Shown one piece after another: positions 1-7,758 of a stretch of DNA of 60,859 nt. Below the pieces are notes generated by a model. That model saw nothing but the letters and a program-made list of their open reading frames with translations, did not search any database and had not been told where the DNA came from. The stretch is from NCBI GenBank assembly GCA_966250375.1, contig CBINHE010000014.1:1-60859 (forward strand), written 5' to 3'. The stretch comes from CAMLDH01 sp966250375. Its GTDB lineage: Bacteria; Pseudomonadota; Gammaproteobacteria; Burkholderiales; Burkholderiaceae_D. The position numbers and the translations under genes are program-made. The stretch's first letter is position 1; each line of letters begins with the position of its first letter.

Positions 1-19
1 TTCTAAATTGTGTGTAACC

Positions 20-256
20 CTATGACCCTAACCCTCCCCTTGAAGGGGAGGGAATACGGCGCGGCGGTTGGAACACGTCAGCAAATAATGTGCCGGACAC
101 TCTTGCCGGATAGTTGACGATGCGGGTACTGCGAAATATCGTGCCACCTGCAAAGATCTGACGGCTGCCGGTACGCGCGCCGCCGGCTATTGCGGCCATT
201 GCTTGGCGATCGAGGTCAACGCTTTCCGGCAGATCCTTGATAACGATGATGGTCAT
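20..256 (-). CDS. Double-glycine leader peptide precursor A
   Basis: A 78-residue peptide whose first 26 residues (MTIIVIKDLPESVDLDRQAM, then AAIAGG) match the leader of the three genes that follow on the same strand: an IKDL-like start, an LDRxAM block and a Gly-Gly at residues 25-26. In known families this layout is a leader removed by a C39 peptidase-containing ABC exporter. The 52-residue remainder has no cysteine and differs from its neighbours. Its last ~12 residues (PSPSRGGLGS region) are read from a dispersed palindromic repeat at 32-52, so the original C-terminus may have been replaced. It is the most divergent and probably most degraded of the four. No function is assigned beyond secreted-peptide precursor. 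Confidence 0.55.
   Translation of the reverse strand: MTIIVIKDLPESVDLDRQAMAAIAGGARTGSRQIFAGGTIFRSTRIVNYPARVSGTLFADVFQPPRRIPSPSRGGLGS
32..52. repeat. Dispersed C-rich/G-rich palindrome
   Basis: A near-perfect palindrome with arms CCCTCCCCTT and AAGGGGAGGG. Related copies lie near 14369-14390, 22090-22120 and 22383-22405, some followed by the shared phrase GAGAACGGAGATGG. Here it forms the end of the reading frame of peptide A. Confidence 0.7.
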
Positions 257-319
257 GGCATCCTCCTCAGGATGAAAATCAAAGTGGAGGCCATGATAAG
301 CCTCCGTTGCTGAACCAGC

Positions 320-583
320 TTAGATAACAACTTTGGCGTCCGCCAATTGCTTCGGGCTGACATCCAGGCGAAATGGGCCGAATCCGGCACCAATCGCGCC
401 CACGTTGTTAAGTGCGTTGACTTCGACGTTCTGCAACTGCGCAATGTTCTGGTTCACGTCGACATTAACGTTGGCAATCGGCCCCAATCCTTTCAGCCAG
501 GAATTTCCTCCGTGAACGGAGGACATCGCCTTGCAGTCGAGTTCTCGCTTTTGCGTCAAGTCGTGAATCATGATAGTGGACAT
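320..583 (-). CDS. Double-glycine leader peptide precursor B
   Basis: An 87-residue precursor. The leader (residues 1-26) ends in SSVHGG and keeps the HDL and ELDxKAM blocks of the family. The start is supported by an AAGGAG site 7 bases upstream. The 61-residue core has no cysteine and contains an alternating polar/hydrophobic Asn-rich stretch (NVNVDVNQNIAQLQNVEVNA), a pattern typical of beta strands and of some self-assembling secreted proteins. The only Cys is in the leader (residue 17). The core shares little with precursors C and D, so the locus may encode more than one secreted product. Role unknown; probably exported by a leader-cleaving ABC transporter outside this window. Confidence 0.7.
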   Translation of the reverse strand: MSTIMIHDLTQKRELDCKAMSSVHGGNSWLKGLGPIANVNVDVNQNIAQLQNVEVNALNNVGAIGAGFGPFRLDVSPKQLADAKVVI

Positions 584-651
584 GGTAATTCTCCTTAAGT
601 TTTATGGAAATCGATGGAGGCCGTCGAAGCCTCCACCAAGACCGGTTGCGA

Positions 652-930
652 TCAGGAAAAGTTGATGGTGTTGGTGCCCTTTTGAGTCGGGTTAACCGTG
701 GAGGTGATGCCGGATGCAAAAGCCACGTTGTTGCCGTTGTTGACGATGGTCTCTTGGGCTTGGCTTAACACTTGTGTTGCATCGAAGCTCACATCGTGGC
801 CCTTTGCTCCGCCAAGAGCCGGCATCCACGAGGACGACGCGCCTTTATACATACCGCCATGCACGGCAGCCATCGCTTTGCGATCGAGTTCTTCAGTCAG
901 GGACAGGTCTTTGATGGTCAAGGTTTTCAT
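652..930 (-). CDS. Double-glycine leader peptide precursor C
   Basis: A 92-residue precursor with leader MKTLTIKDLSLTEELDRKAM followed by AAVHGG (Gly-Gly at 25-26). The core is 66 residues, starts MYKGASSSW and ends STVNPTQKGTNTINFS, with no cysteine. It is clearly a paralogue of precursor D: leader, core start and core end are almost the same, while the middle (around residues 37-50) differs. The ribosome site is TTAGGAGAATTGAC just before the ATG, shared with D. Lack of Cys argues against lanthipeptide or disulfide-type bacteriocins. It may be an unmodified class II-like peptide or a structural secreted peptide. Confidence 0.75.
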   Translation of the reverse strand: MKTLTIKDLSLTEELDRKAMAAVHGGMYKGASSSWMPALGGAKGHDVSFDATQVLSQAQETIVNNGNNVAFASGITSTVNPTQKGTNTINFS

Positions 931-982
931 GTCAATTCTCCTAAAAGTAAGTCAGCAAGTTTGCGTTGGTTAAACAAAAAAA

Positions 983-1258
983 TTATGCGAAGTTGATGGT
1001 GTTGGTACCCTTTTGACTCGGGTTGACCGTGGAGGTGATGCCCGATACAAAGGCAGCGTTGTTGCCGTTGTTGACCAGGGTTTCCTGGCCCTGCACGAGC
1101 ACTTGTGAGGCGTCGAACTTGATGTCGCCCTTTGGTACGTTCAAGCTCGGGAGCCAAGAGGACGACGCGCCTTTATACATGCCGCCATGCACGCTAGCCA
1201 TTGCTTTGCGATCCAGTTCTTCGGTCAGGGCCAGGTCTTTGATCGTCAAGGTTTTCAT
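983..1258 (-). CDS. Double-glycine leader peptide precursor D
   Basis: A 91-residue precursor closest to the divergent promoter. I take the ATG at 1258 rather than the longer frame because it gives the family leader (MKTLTIKDLALTEELDRKAM then ASVHGG) and has a TAGGAGAATTGAC ribosome site directly upstream, as in precursor C. The core (65 residues) starts MYKGASSSWLPSL and ends TVNPSQKGTNTINFA. It is a recent tandem duplicate of C with clustered differences in the middle of the core. All four precursors are co-directional with short gaps and probably form one transcription unit. Confidence 0.78.
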   Translation of the reverse strand: MKTLTIKDLALTEELDRKAMASVHGGMYKGASSSWLPSLNVPKGDIKFDASQVLVQGQETLVNNGNNAAFVSGITSTVNPSQKGTNTINFA

Positions 1259-1609
1259 GTCAATTCTCCTAAAAAGTAAATAAGTTCGGGTTGAGTAGTG
1301 AGCATTTTGTTGCGCTCGATAGACATATCGCATGGAGTGTGCCAGGCCCGGATAAATGCTGAGTTTCGTTCGTAAGTAATTGATATAATTGGATATTTAC
1401 GAAGTTTCCGAGTTTTTATTGACGCACATCAAGTTATGCGCAGGCGTCGAGCGATAGGCTTTACCCAACAGATTGAAGGACACTGTTGGCCAAATCCAGA
1501 CACGTGCCAGTGCAGTTGAATTTACAGATGCTGCTCGTGTCGAATCCATGCATTCCAGCAGAGGGAGGCATTGTTCTACCTCAGCCGAAATACATTAATG
1601 TGAATACAT
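1259..1609. promoter_or_regulatory. Divergent intergenic region between peptide genes and kinase
   Basis: A 351-base AT-richer gap between precursor D (minus strand) and the kinase (plus strand). It must hold both promoters. The only recognisable element is an FNR-type box at 1419-1432. I saw no convincing sigma-70 hexamer pair. Confidence 0.5.
1419..1432. promoter_or_regulatory. FNR/ANR-like operator
   Basis: The sequence TTGACGCACATCAA fits TTGAY-N4-ATCAA, the FNR/ANR dyad, with one base off the strict TTGAT half-site. It lies 160 bases upstream of precursor D and 177 bases upstream of the kinase start, far for a class II FNR site relative to either start codon but possible with long leaders. 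It suggests oxygen-dependent control of the peptide genes and/or kinase. Confidence 0.45.
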
Positions 1610-3622
1610 ATGACTAGTCTTGCGCACATGATCCGTGTCTTTCAAAGCGGGGGACTGTCGCATAACGAGTTTCTCGAGCAGGTTGATCGCATATTGGCGA
1701 CGGATCGAGCCAATTCTGCGGGCCTGTTAAAGATTCTTGACGAAGAACATCACAAGATGCCGCTGCCGCCCGACGTGTATGCCGAGGTGCAACGCCGCAT
1801 CGAGCATGTCGTGGAATCGACGCACAGTCCGAGCGCCGATGAAACTCGCGTGCGGACCAACTCTGCCGACCGGTCGACGCCGTCGTGGACGTCATCGACC
1901 AGTGCGATCGACGACCAGGCAGTCGCGCAACCGGAGCGCATAAAGGGCGTCGGCGATACATTGAATGGCCGCTTCGTGCTGGAAGAATGCATCGGCTTCG
2001 GCGGCATGGGGACGGTGTACAAGGCGTTGGATCTGCGCAAGCTGGAGGCGTCCGATCGCAAGCCGTACATCGCGATCAAGGTTCTGAACGTCCAGTTTCG
2101 CGGTCACCCGAAATCGTTGATCGCGCTGCAACGCGAAGCCAGGAAGGCCCAGACGTTGGCGCATCCGAACATTGTGGCGGTGTACGACTTCGATCGCGAT
2201 GGATCGATGGTTTACCTGACCATGGAATATCTGTCGGGCAAGCCCCTGAGTCAAACGCTACGCACGCCGGACTTTGCGGGCATGCCCTATGCCAAAGTTC
2301 TATCCATCGTCAGCGGCATCGCCAAGGCCTTGGCGTACGCGCACGAGCGTGGCTTCGTCCACTGCGACCTCAAGCCTGCCAACGTATTCCTGACGGATAA
2401 AGGGCAAGTGAAAGTCATTGACTTCGGGATCTCGCGCGTCTTCCGGAAACCGGAGGAGGACGCCGATGTCACCGTTTTCGATCCTGGCAGCCTTGGCGGC
2501 CTCACGCCGGCGTATGCAAGCCCGGAGATGCTTGAGCACCGCGAACCGGATCCGCGAGACGACATCTACGCCTTGGCCTGCATTACTTACGAACTGTTGA
2601 CCGGGCGGCATCCGTTCGACCGCATGTCCGCCACACAGGCGCGCAGCGCGGGAATCAAGCCGCAACGGCCAAAGGATCTGGGTGGCAGGCAATGGCGGGT
2701 GCTGAAGGCCGCGCTGTCATTCGACCGTGAAGTGCGAACGCCTTCCGTCACGCGCTTTCTGCGGGAGATCAGCGGAGAACGCCGAGCCGCGGTCAACCTC
2801 GTGTTGGTGGCGTCCAGTTTTCTGGTGACCGCGCTGCTCGTTGCGGTTGGCCTCAACTATTATCATCGCGAACCGGGGACCGGTCCGGTCGGCGAGCCGG
2901 CGGTCTCCATGGCACCGTCGACAACGGTCCCTCCCGCCGCGCCCAGGCTCTCGACTGCGGCCATTGCGCCAATTCTCGCGCGCGTGCCATGTTCGGCCTT
3001 GCTCGCTTCGGCACGTGACCATGCGCTACAGGTGCAGGGATATATTCCCCGGAGTTTTGGCATTACGCATCTCAAAGAGATGTTAAGTGCCGCCCCCGGC
3101 GTGCAAACCTTGAACCTCGACGTTCAGCAGGTGAGTGAGGACGAATGCGCGGCGATCAATGTGTTTGCGCCGTATTGGGTAAGGAATCGGCAAACGGGGC
3201 AGGGCGCATCGATCCAGGCAAAAGCACGCAATGCGGAACTGACGGAAGGCGATCCCTTGATGGTCGATATCAAGACGCCCGGATATGACGCCTACGTCTA
3301 TGTCGACTACTACGTCCTGGATGGTAATGTCGCCCATCTGGTGCCCAATCCGCGTGCTCTGGCCCATCAGGCACCTGCCAACTATACGGCTACCGTCGGC
3401 AGCCTCGGAAACTGGGTCGTTTCAAAACCGTTCGGGACTGAATTGATTGTCTTGCTCGTGACACCGGTGCCTGTGTTCGATGGCGTTCGCCCGGAGATCG
3501 AATCGAGGTCGGACTATTTGCGCGCGGTGGAGAAACAACTGGCGCAGATCGCCGCCAAATACGGGAAGGAGAAAATCACGGTCGATTTCGTTCGGATTAC
3601 AACCAAGGCGCGCAAGCCTTGA
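1610..3622 (+). CDS. Membrane Ser/Thr protein kinase with C-terminal DUF4384-like domain
   Basis: A 670-residue PknB-type (Hanks) kinase. After a ~110-residue N-terminal region the kinase domain shows the glycine loop (GFGGMGTVYKA), the VAIK-like lysine (YIAIKVL), the catalytic loop VHCDLKPAN, the metal-binding DFG (VIDFGIS) and an APE-like segment (TPAYASPEM). The usual HRD is HCD, so it is a non-RD-type kinase that may not need activation-loop phosphorylation. One membrane helix follows near residues 395-415 (VLVASSFLVTALLVAVGLNYY), then a Pro/Ala-rich linker and a C-terminal domain (about 545-665) of the DUF4384 type often fused to such kinases. With the FHA proteins at 15.8 and 19.5 kb it would form a phospho-Thr signalling set controlling secretion. 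Confidence 0.88.
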   Translation: MTSLAHMIRVFQSGGLSHNEFLEQVDRILATDRANSAGLLKILDEEHHKMPLPPDVYAEVQRRIEHVVESTHSPSADETRVRTNSADRSTPSWTSSTSAIDDQAVAQPERIKGVGDTLNGRFVLEECIGFGGMGTVYKALDLRKLEASDRKPYIAIKVLNVQFRGHPKSLIALQREARKAQTLAHPNIVAVYDFDRDGSMVYLTMEYLSGKPLSQTLRTPDFAGMPYAKVLSIVSGIAKALAYAHERGFVHCDLKPANVFLTDKGQVKVIDFGISRVFRKPEEDADVTVFDPGSLGGLTPAYASPEMLEHREPDPRDDIYALACITYELLTGRHPFDRMSATQARSAGIKPQRPKDLGGRQWRVLKAALSFDREVRTPSVTRFLREISGERRAAVNLVLVASSFLVTALLVAVGLNYYHREPGTGPVGEPAVSMAPSTTVPPAAPRLSTAAIAPILARVPCSALLASARDHALQVQGYIPRSFGITHLKEMLSAAPGVQTLNLDVQQVSEDECAAINVFAPYWVRNRQTGQGASIQAKARNAELTEGDPLMVDIKTPGYDAYVYVDYYVLDGNVAHLVPNPRALAHQAPANYTATVGSLGNWVVSKPFGTELIVLLVTPVPVFDGVRPEIESRSDYLRAVEKQLAQIAAKYGKEKITVDFVRITTKARKP

Positions 3623-3778
3623 AATTTCAGCAGTAACCTCTCCCTGACATTGATCGTTTTGCCACTATGAAAATTGGCCAAAGCAGACGATTGCCAATTC
3701 CCCGTTCAAGATGACAAGGTGCTCGATATAAGTCAGAATCCGGCGTGCTACTTCCTTAAAGAAAATTGTCGAAACAGC

Positions 3779-6181
3779 ATGGCCCTGAAAAAATCCGAAC
3801 TCTACTCCTCCCTCTGGGAAAGCTGCGATGAACTGCGCGGCGGCATGGACGCCAGCCAATACAAGGACTATGTCCTGGTGATGTTGTTCATCAAATATGT
3901 TAGCGACAAATACGCCGGCAAGCCCTACGCCGAAATTACCGTTCCCGAGGGTGCCAGCTTCAAGAACATGGTCGAGCTCAAGGGCAAAGCCGACATTGGC
4001 GACCAGATCAACAAGAAAATCATCGGACCGCTGGCCAATGCCAACAAGCTGTCCGACATGCCCGATTTCGCCGACGCCACCAAACTGGGCAGCGGCAAGG
4101 AAATGGTGGACCGCCTCACCAATCTCATCGCTATCTTCGAAAACAAGGCGCTCGACTTCAGCAAGAACCGCGCCGAAGGCGATGACATTCTGGGCGATGC
4201 CTACGAATACCTGATGCGCCACTTCGCCACCGAGAGCGGCAAGAGCAAGGGCCAGTTTTACACGCCGGCCGAAGTCAGTCGCATCATGGCGCAGATCCTC
4301 GGCATCCGCCACGCGCAAACAAGCACCACCACGACCGTATATGACCCGACCTGCGGATCGGGATCGCTGTTGCTGAAGGTTGGCGACGAAGCAACCGCCA
4401 AGGTCACCCTCTACGGGCAGGAAAAGGACGGCGCCACGTCCGGCCTTGCGCGCATGAACATGATTCTGCACAACTACCCCACGGCCTTGATCAGGCAGGG
4501 CAATACACTGGCCAATCCGCTATTCACCACCGACGACGGCCAGCTCAAGACCTTCGACTACGTGGTCGCCAATCCGCCCTTCAGCGACAAGCGCTGGAGC
4601 ACTGGCATCGAGCCGCTGATCGATCCGCATGAGCGCTTCAATGCCTACGGCACGCCACCCGCCAAGCAGGGCGATTACGCCTACCTGCTGCACATCGTCA
4701 GATCGCTCAAGAGCACCGGCAAAGGCGCCTGCATCCTGCCGCACGGCGTACTGTTTCGCGGCAACGCCGAAGCCGACATCCGCCGCAACTTGATCCGCAA
4801 GGGCTACATCAAAGGCATCATCGGGCTGCCCGCCAACCTGTTCTACGGCACCGGCATCCCCGCCTGCATCATCGTGATCGACAAGGAAGACGCCCACACC
4901 CGCAAGGGCATCTTCATGATCGACGCCAGCAGCGGCTACCTCAAGGACGGCAACAAAAACCGCCTGCGCGACATGGATATCCACAAGATCGTCGATGTTT
5001 TCACCCGGCGGCGCGAGATGGAAAAATACGCGCGCATGGTCTCCATCGAAGAAATCGAGAAGAACGACTTTAATCTCAACATCCCGCGTTACATCGACAG
5101 CCAGCAGCCGGAAGATATCCAGGATATCGAAGGGCATCTACGCGGCGGCATTCCCGCTGCGGATGTCGATGCGCTGCAACGCTACTGGACAGTTTGTCCG
5201 CAATTACGGCAGACGCTGTTCAAGGATAATCGACCAAGCTACCTCGATCTCGCGGTGGCGAAGGATGCGATCAAGACCACCATCTACGGGCATCCGGAAT
5301 TCGTCACCTTCATCGAGCGCATGAACGCGCTGTTCGGCGACTGGCAGCAACGCAGCGCCGCCATGCTCAAAAGCTTGCAAGCCGCTTGCCATCCCAAGGC
5401 CGTCATCCACGATCTCGCCGAAGACCTGCTTGAGCACTACACCGGCAAATCGCTGATCGATAAATACGATGTCTATCAACACCTGATGGATTACTGGATG
5501 GCGACGATGCAGGACGATTGCTACTTGATCGCCGCCGAAGGATGGAAGGCGGAGACCTATCGCATTCTCGTAGAGAACAAGCAAAAGAAAATAGTGGACA
5601 AGGGCTGGGCCTGCGACCTCGTGCCCAAGCCGCTCATCGTCAACCGCTACTTCGGTACGGAGCAGGAGACTATCGGCAAGCTGGAAGTCGAGCTGGAAAG
5701 CATTGTCGCTCAGATGATGGAAATGGAGGAAGAACACGGCGGCGAAGAGGGCGCGTTCTCGGAACTGGAGAAGGTCAACAAGGCCAATGTCACCGCCCGC
5801 CTCAAAGAGATCAAAGGTGACTCGGAAGCGAAAGAGGAAGCGCAGGTGCTCACCGCCTGGCTGAATCTTTGCATGCAGGAGGCAGACCTCAAGACAAGAC
5901 TGAAAGAAGCCGAGGCTGCGCTTGACGCGCTGGCCTATGCCAAATACCCGATGCTTACCGAAAATGAAATCAAGGCACTGGTCGTGGATGACAAGTGGCT
6001 GGCTGCCATTGATGCCGACGTGCATGGCGAGATGGAGCGCATTAGCCATGCACTGACGCAGCGCGTGAGGGAACTGGCTGAGCGGTACGAAATCCCGATG
6101 CCGCAACAGGTCAGAAAAGTAGCCGAGTTGGAGAGGGCTGCGAACGCACACTTGGAGAAGATGGGATTCGCATGGAAGTGA
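3779..6181 (+). CDS. hsdM: Type I restriction-modification DNA methyltransferase subunit HsdM
   Basis: N6-adenine methylase subunit of a type I restriction enzyme. The N-terminal helical domain (ELYSSLWESCDELRGGMDAS) is followed by the SAM-binding motif I (DPTCGSGSLLLK) and the catalytic NPPF motif (VVANPPFSDKRW). I chose the ATG at 3779 (MALKKSEL) because homologues start there; an in-frame TTG at 3674 would add 35 atypical residues. At 800 residues it is longer than classical HsdM (~500), owing to a charged, probably coiled-coil C-terminal extension (about 640-800). It overlaps hsdS by 10 bases, so the two are translationally coupled. With HsdS and HsdR it modifies or cleaves DNA in the cytoplasm. 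Confidence 0.92.
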   Translation: MALKKSELYSSLWESCDELRGGMDASQYKDYVLVMLFIKYVSDKYAGKPYAEITVPEGASFKNMVELKGKADIGDQINKKIIGPLANANKLSDMPDFADATKLGSGKEMVDRLTNLIAIFENKALDFSKNRAEGDDILGDAYEYLMRHFATESGKSKGQFYTPAEVSRIMAQILGIRHAQTSTTTTVYDPTCGSGSLLLKVGDEATAKVTLYGQEKDGATSGLARMNMILHNYPTALIRQGNTLANPLFTTDDGQLKTFDYVVANPPFSDKRWSTGIEPLIDPHERFNAYGTPPAKQGDYAYLLHIVRSLKSTGKGACILPHGVLFRGNAEADIRRNLIRKGYIKGIIGLPANLFYGTGIPACIIVIDKEDAHTRKGIFMIDASSGYLKDGNKNRLRDMDIHKIVDVFTRRREMEKYARMVSIEEIEKNDFNLNIPRYIDSQQPEDIQDIEGHLRGGIPAADVDALQRYWTVCPQLRQTLFKDNRPSYLDLAVAKDAIKTTIYGHPEFVTFIERMNALFGDWQQRSAAMLKSLQAACHPKAVIHDLAEDLLEHYTGKSLIDKYDVYQHLMDYWMATMQDDCYLIAAEGWKAETYRILVENKQKKIVDKGWACDLVPKPLIVNRYFGTEQETIGKLEVELESIVAQMMEMEEEHGGEEGAFSELEKVNKANVTARLKEIKGDSEAKEEAQVLTAWLNLCMQEADLKTRLKEAEAALDALAYAKYPMLTENEIKALVVDDKWLAAIDADVHGEMERISHALTQRVRELAERYEIPMPQQVRKVAELERAANAHLEKMGFAWK

Positions 6182-7503
6182 GGGCGGGTTACAAGAAGAC
6201 CGAGGTTGGGGTGATTCCAGAGGATTGGGCTGCCTCCAAACTCGCGCGACATGTCACGTTCAAGACAGGTCCATTTGGAAGCGCACTCCACAAATCCGAT
6301 TATGTTGATGGCGGTGTTCCGGTGATCAATCCGATGCAAATCGTCGCCGGAAAGATTAAACCTACTCGGTCCATGGCAATCTCCGAGCAGGCAGCAAGAA
6401 AGCTTGATGATTTTCGTCTTTGCGCTGGGAATGTAGTAATCGGCAGACGCGGAGAAATGGGGCGTTGTTCGTTCGTCGATGTGGAACAACAAGGATGGTT
6501 GTGTGGAACTGGCTCGATGATCATTCGTCCTTCCTCTGTGATTGACGGTCGTTTCCTACAGCGACTGTTATCGAGCCCATTGGTGATCGCTGCGATTGAG
6601 AGCACATCCGTAGGCTCCACCATGATTAACCTGAATCAGGGGACACTAGGAAATCTCGTTCTGCCCTTACCGCCGACCAAAGCTGAACAAGAAGCTATCG
6701 CAGATGCCTTAGACGATACGGATGCCCTCATTGAATCCCTTGAGCAACTCGTCGCCAAAAAACGCCATATCAAACAAGGCACCATGCAGGAATTGCTCAC
6801 CGGGCGAAAACGTCTGCCTGGTTTTGGTCGTCCCGAGAAAAAAAGCTGCGAAGTCGGTGAAATACCAAGCGATTGGCAAGTGGTCGAGATTGGCAAGATC
6901 GCAGACGTAAAAACTGGGCCGTTTGGGTCGTCGTTACATGAACGCGACTATGTTGACGACGGCACTCCGATTATTACCGTGGAGCATTTAGGTGAACGCG
7001 GCGTTGTACATTCCAATCTCCCAGCGGTCTCCGATGCAGATAGAAGGCGGCTCAGTGCATATTCGCTTGAGGAAGGCGATATCGTTTTTAGTCGCGTCGG
7101 TTCAGTCGATCGCAATGCGCGCATATCTAAACTCGAAGATGGCTGGCTCTTTTCTGGTCGCCTATTGCGTGTCCGGCGGATCACCGACGATGTTGACACT
7201 AATTACCTGAGCTACTATTTTCACTTTGAGCCGTTCAAGCAGCGAGTTCGAACAGTAGCTGTTGGGCAAACAATGGCATGTCTCAATACGCAGATTCTGA
7301 GAACGGTGCTAGCCGCCTTACCGACGGTGCCAGAACAAACCGCCATCGCCACCATCCTCTCCGACATGGACACTGAAATCGCCGCACTCGAATCCAAGCT
7401 CACCAAATACCGCCAGATCAAGCAAGGCATGATGCATCAACTCCTCACCGGAAAGATTCGATTAGTTGAAAGTGGAAAATTGAAAGCGGAGAATGTCGCA
7501 TGA
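6172..7503 (+). CDS. hsdS: Type I restriction-modification specificity subunit HsdS
   Basis: A 443-residue specificity subunit that decides the bipartite DNA target. Two target-recognition domains are visible as an internal repeat. Each half begins with a GxIPxDW phrase (VGVIPEDW near residue 12 and VGEIPSDW near 230), contains KTGPFGS(A/S)LH, and ends with a helical spacer carrying QIKQGxMxxLLTG (TMQELLTG near 205, MMHQLLTG near 425). The start overlaps hsdM and the end leads into a short non-conserved stretch before the next gene. The sequence shows no inverted repeat partner or second hsdS in the window, so no shufflon-type switching is evident. Confidence 0.92.
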   Translation: MEVRAGYKKTEVGVIPEDWAASKLARHVTFKTGPFGSALHKSDYVDGGVPVINPMQIVAGKIKPTRSMAISEQAARKLDDFRLCAGNVVIGRRGEMGRCSFVDVEQQGWLCGTGSMIIRPSSVIDGRFLQRLLSSPLVIAAIESTSVGSTMINLNQGTLGNLVLPLPPTKAEQEAIADALDDTDALIESLEQLVAKKRHIKQGTMQELLTGRKRLPGFGRPEKKSCEVGEIPSDWQVVEIGKIADVKTGPFGSSLHERDYVDDGTPIITVEHLGERGVVHSNLPAVSDADRRRLSAYSLEEGDIVFSRVGSVDRNARISKLEDGWLFSGRLLRVRRITDDVDTNYLSYYFHFEPFKQRVRTVAVGQTMACLNTQILRTVLAALPTVPEQTAIATILSDMDTEIAALESKLTKYRQIKQGMMHQLLTGKIRLVESGKLKAENVA

Positions 7504-7758
7504 CGATCTCACAGTTTTTCACTCCTCCCTCACCACTAGAATCCATCCAAGCCGAGAGTGAAGAACTGCTCAAGCTGCTAAGTACTCACGCAAAAGAAAC
7601 TGTGCTTTTTTGTAGGAGCGGGCCTTGCCCGCGAGAGACGTCAGTGGCAATGCCATCGCGGGCAAGGCCCGCTCCTACAACAAATATCGCGCAGAAATCA
7701 CAATGGATTTTGTTGGGGTACTTAACCTCCATCATGAAAACGTGCAAGGAACTGAAGC
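7504..7758 (+). other. Gap between hsdS and the AlbA-type gene, doubtful small frame
   Basis: A frame from 7500 to 7769 (89 codons) overlaps the hsdS stop. Its first ~36 codons could be the remnant of a small protein, but the rest is read through the palindromic repeat at 7610-7680 and looks meaningless. I regard it as non-coding or a disrupted small gene. Confidence 0.4.
7610..7680. repeat. REP-like inverted repeat pair
   Basis: Two 25-base arms in perfect inverted orientation (7610-7634 and 7656-7680), core GGAGCGGGCCTTGCCCGCGA, separated by 21 bases. The same element occurs as a pair at 53600-53655 and as a single arm at 14477-14501. Each arm also contains its own inner palindrome around GGGCCTTGCCC. 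Confidence 0.9.

Noticed and set aside
3665..4471. 268-codon minus-strand open frame opposite hsdM
   Set aside because: Antisense shadow of a strongly supported gene; composition is typical of reverse frames and there is no start context.
6172..7503. Phase-variable hsdS shuffling
   Set aside because: No second hsdS fragment, recombinase gene or long inverted repeat partner was found in the window.
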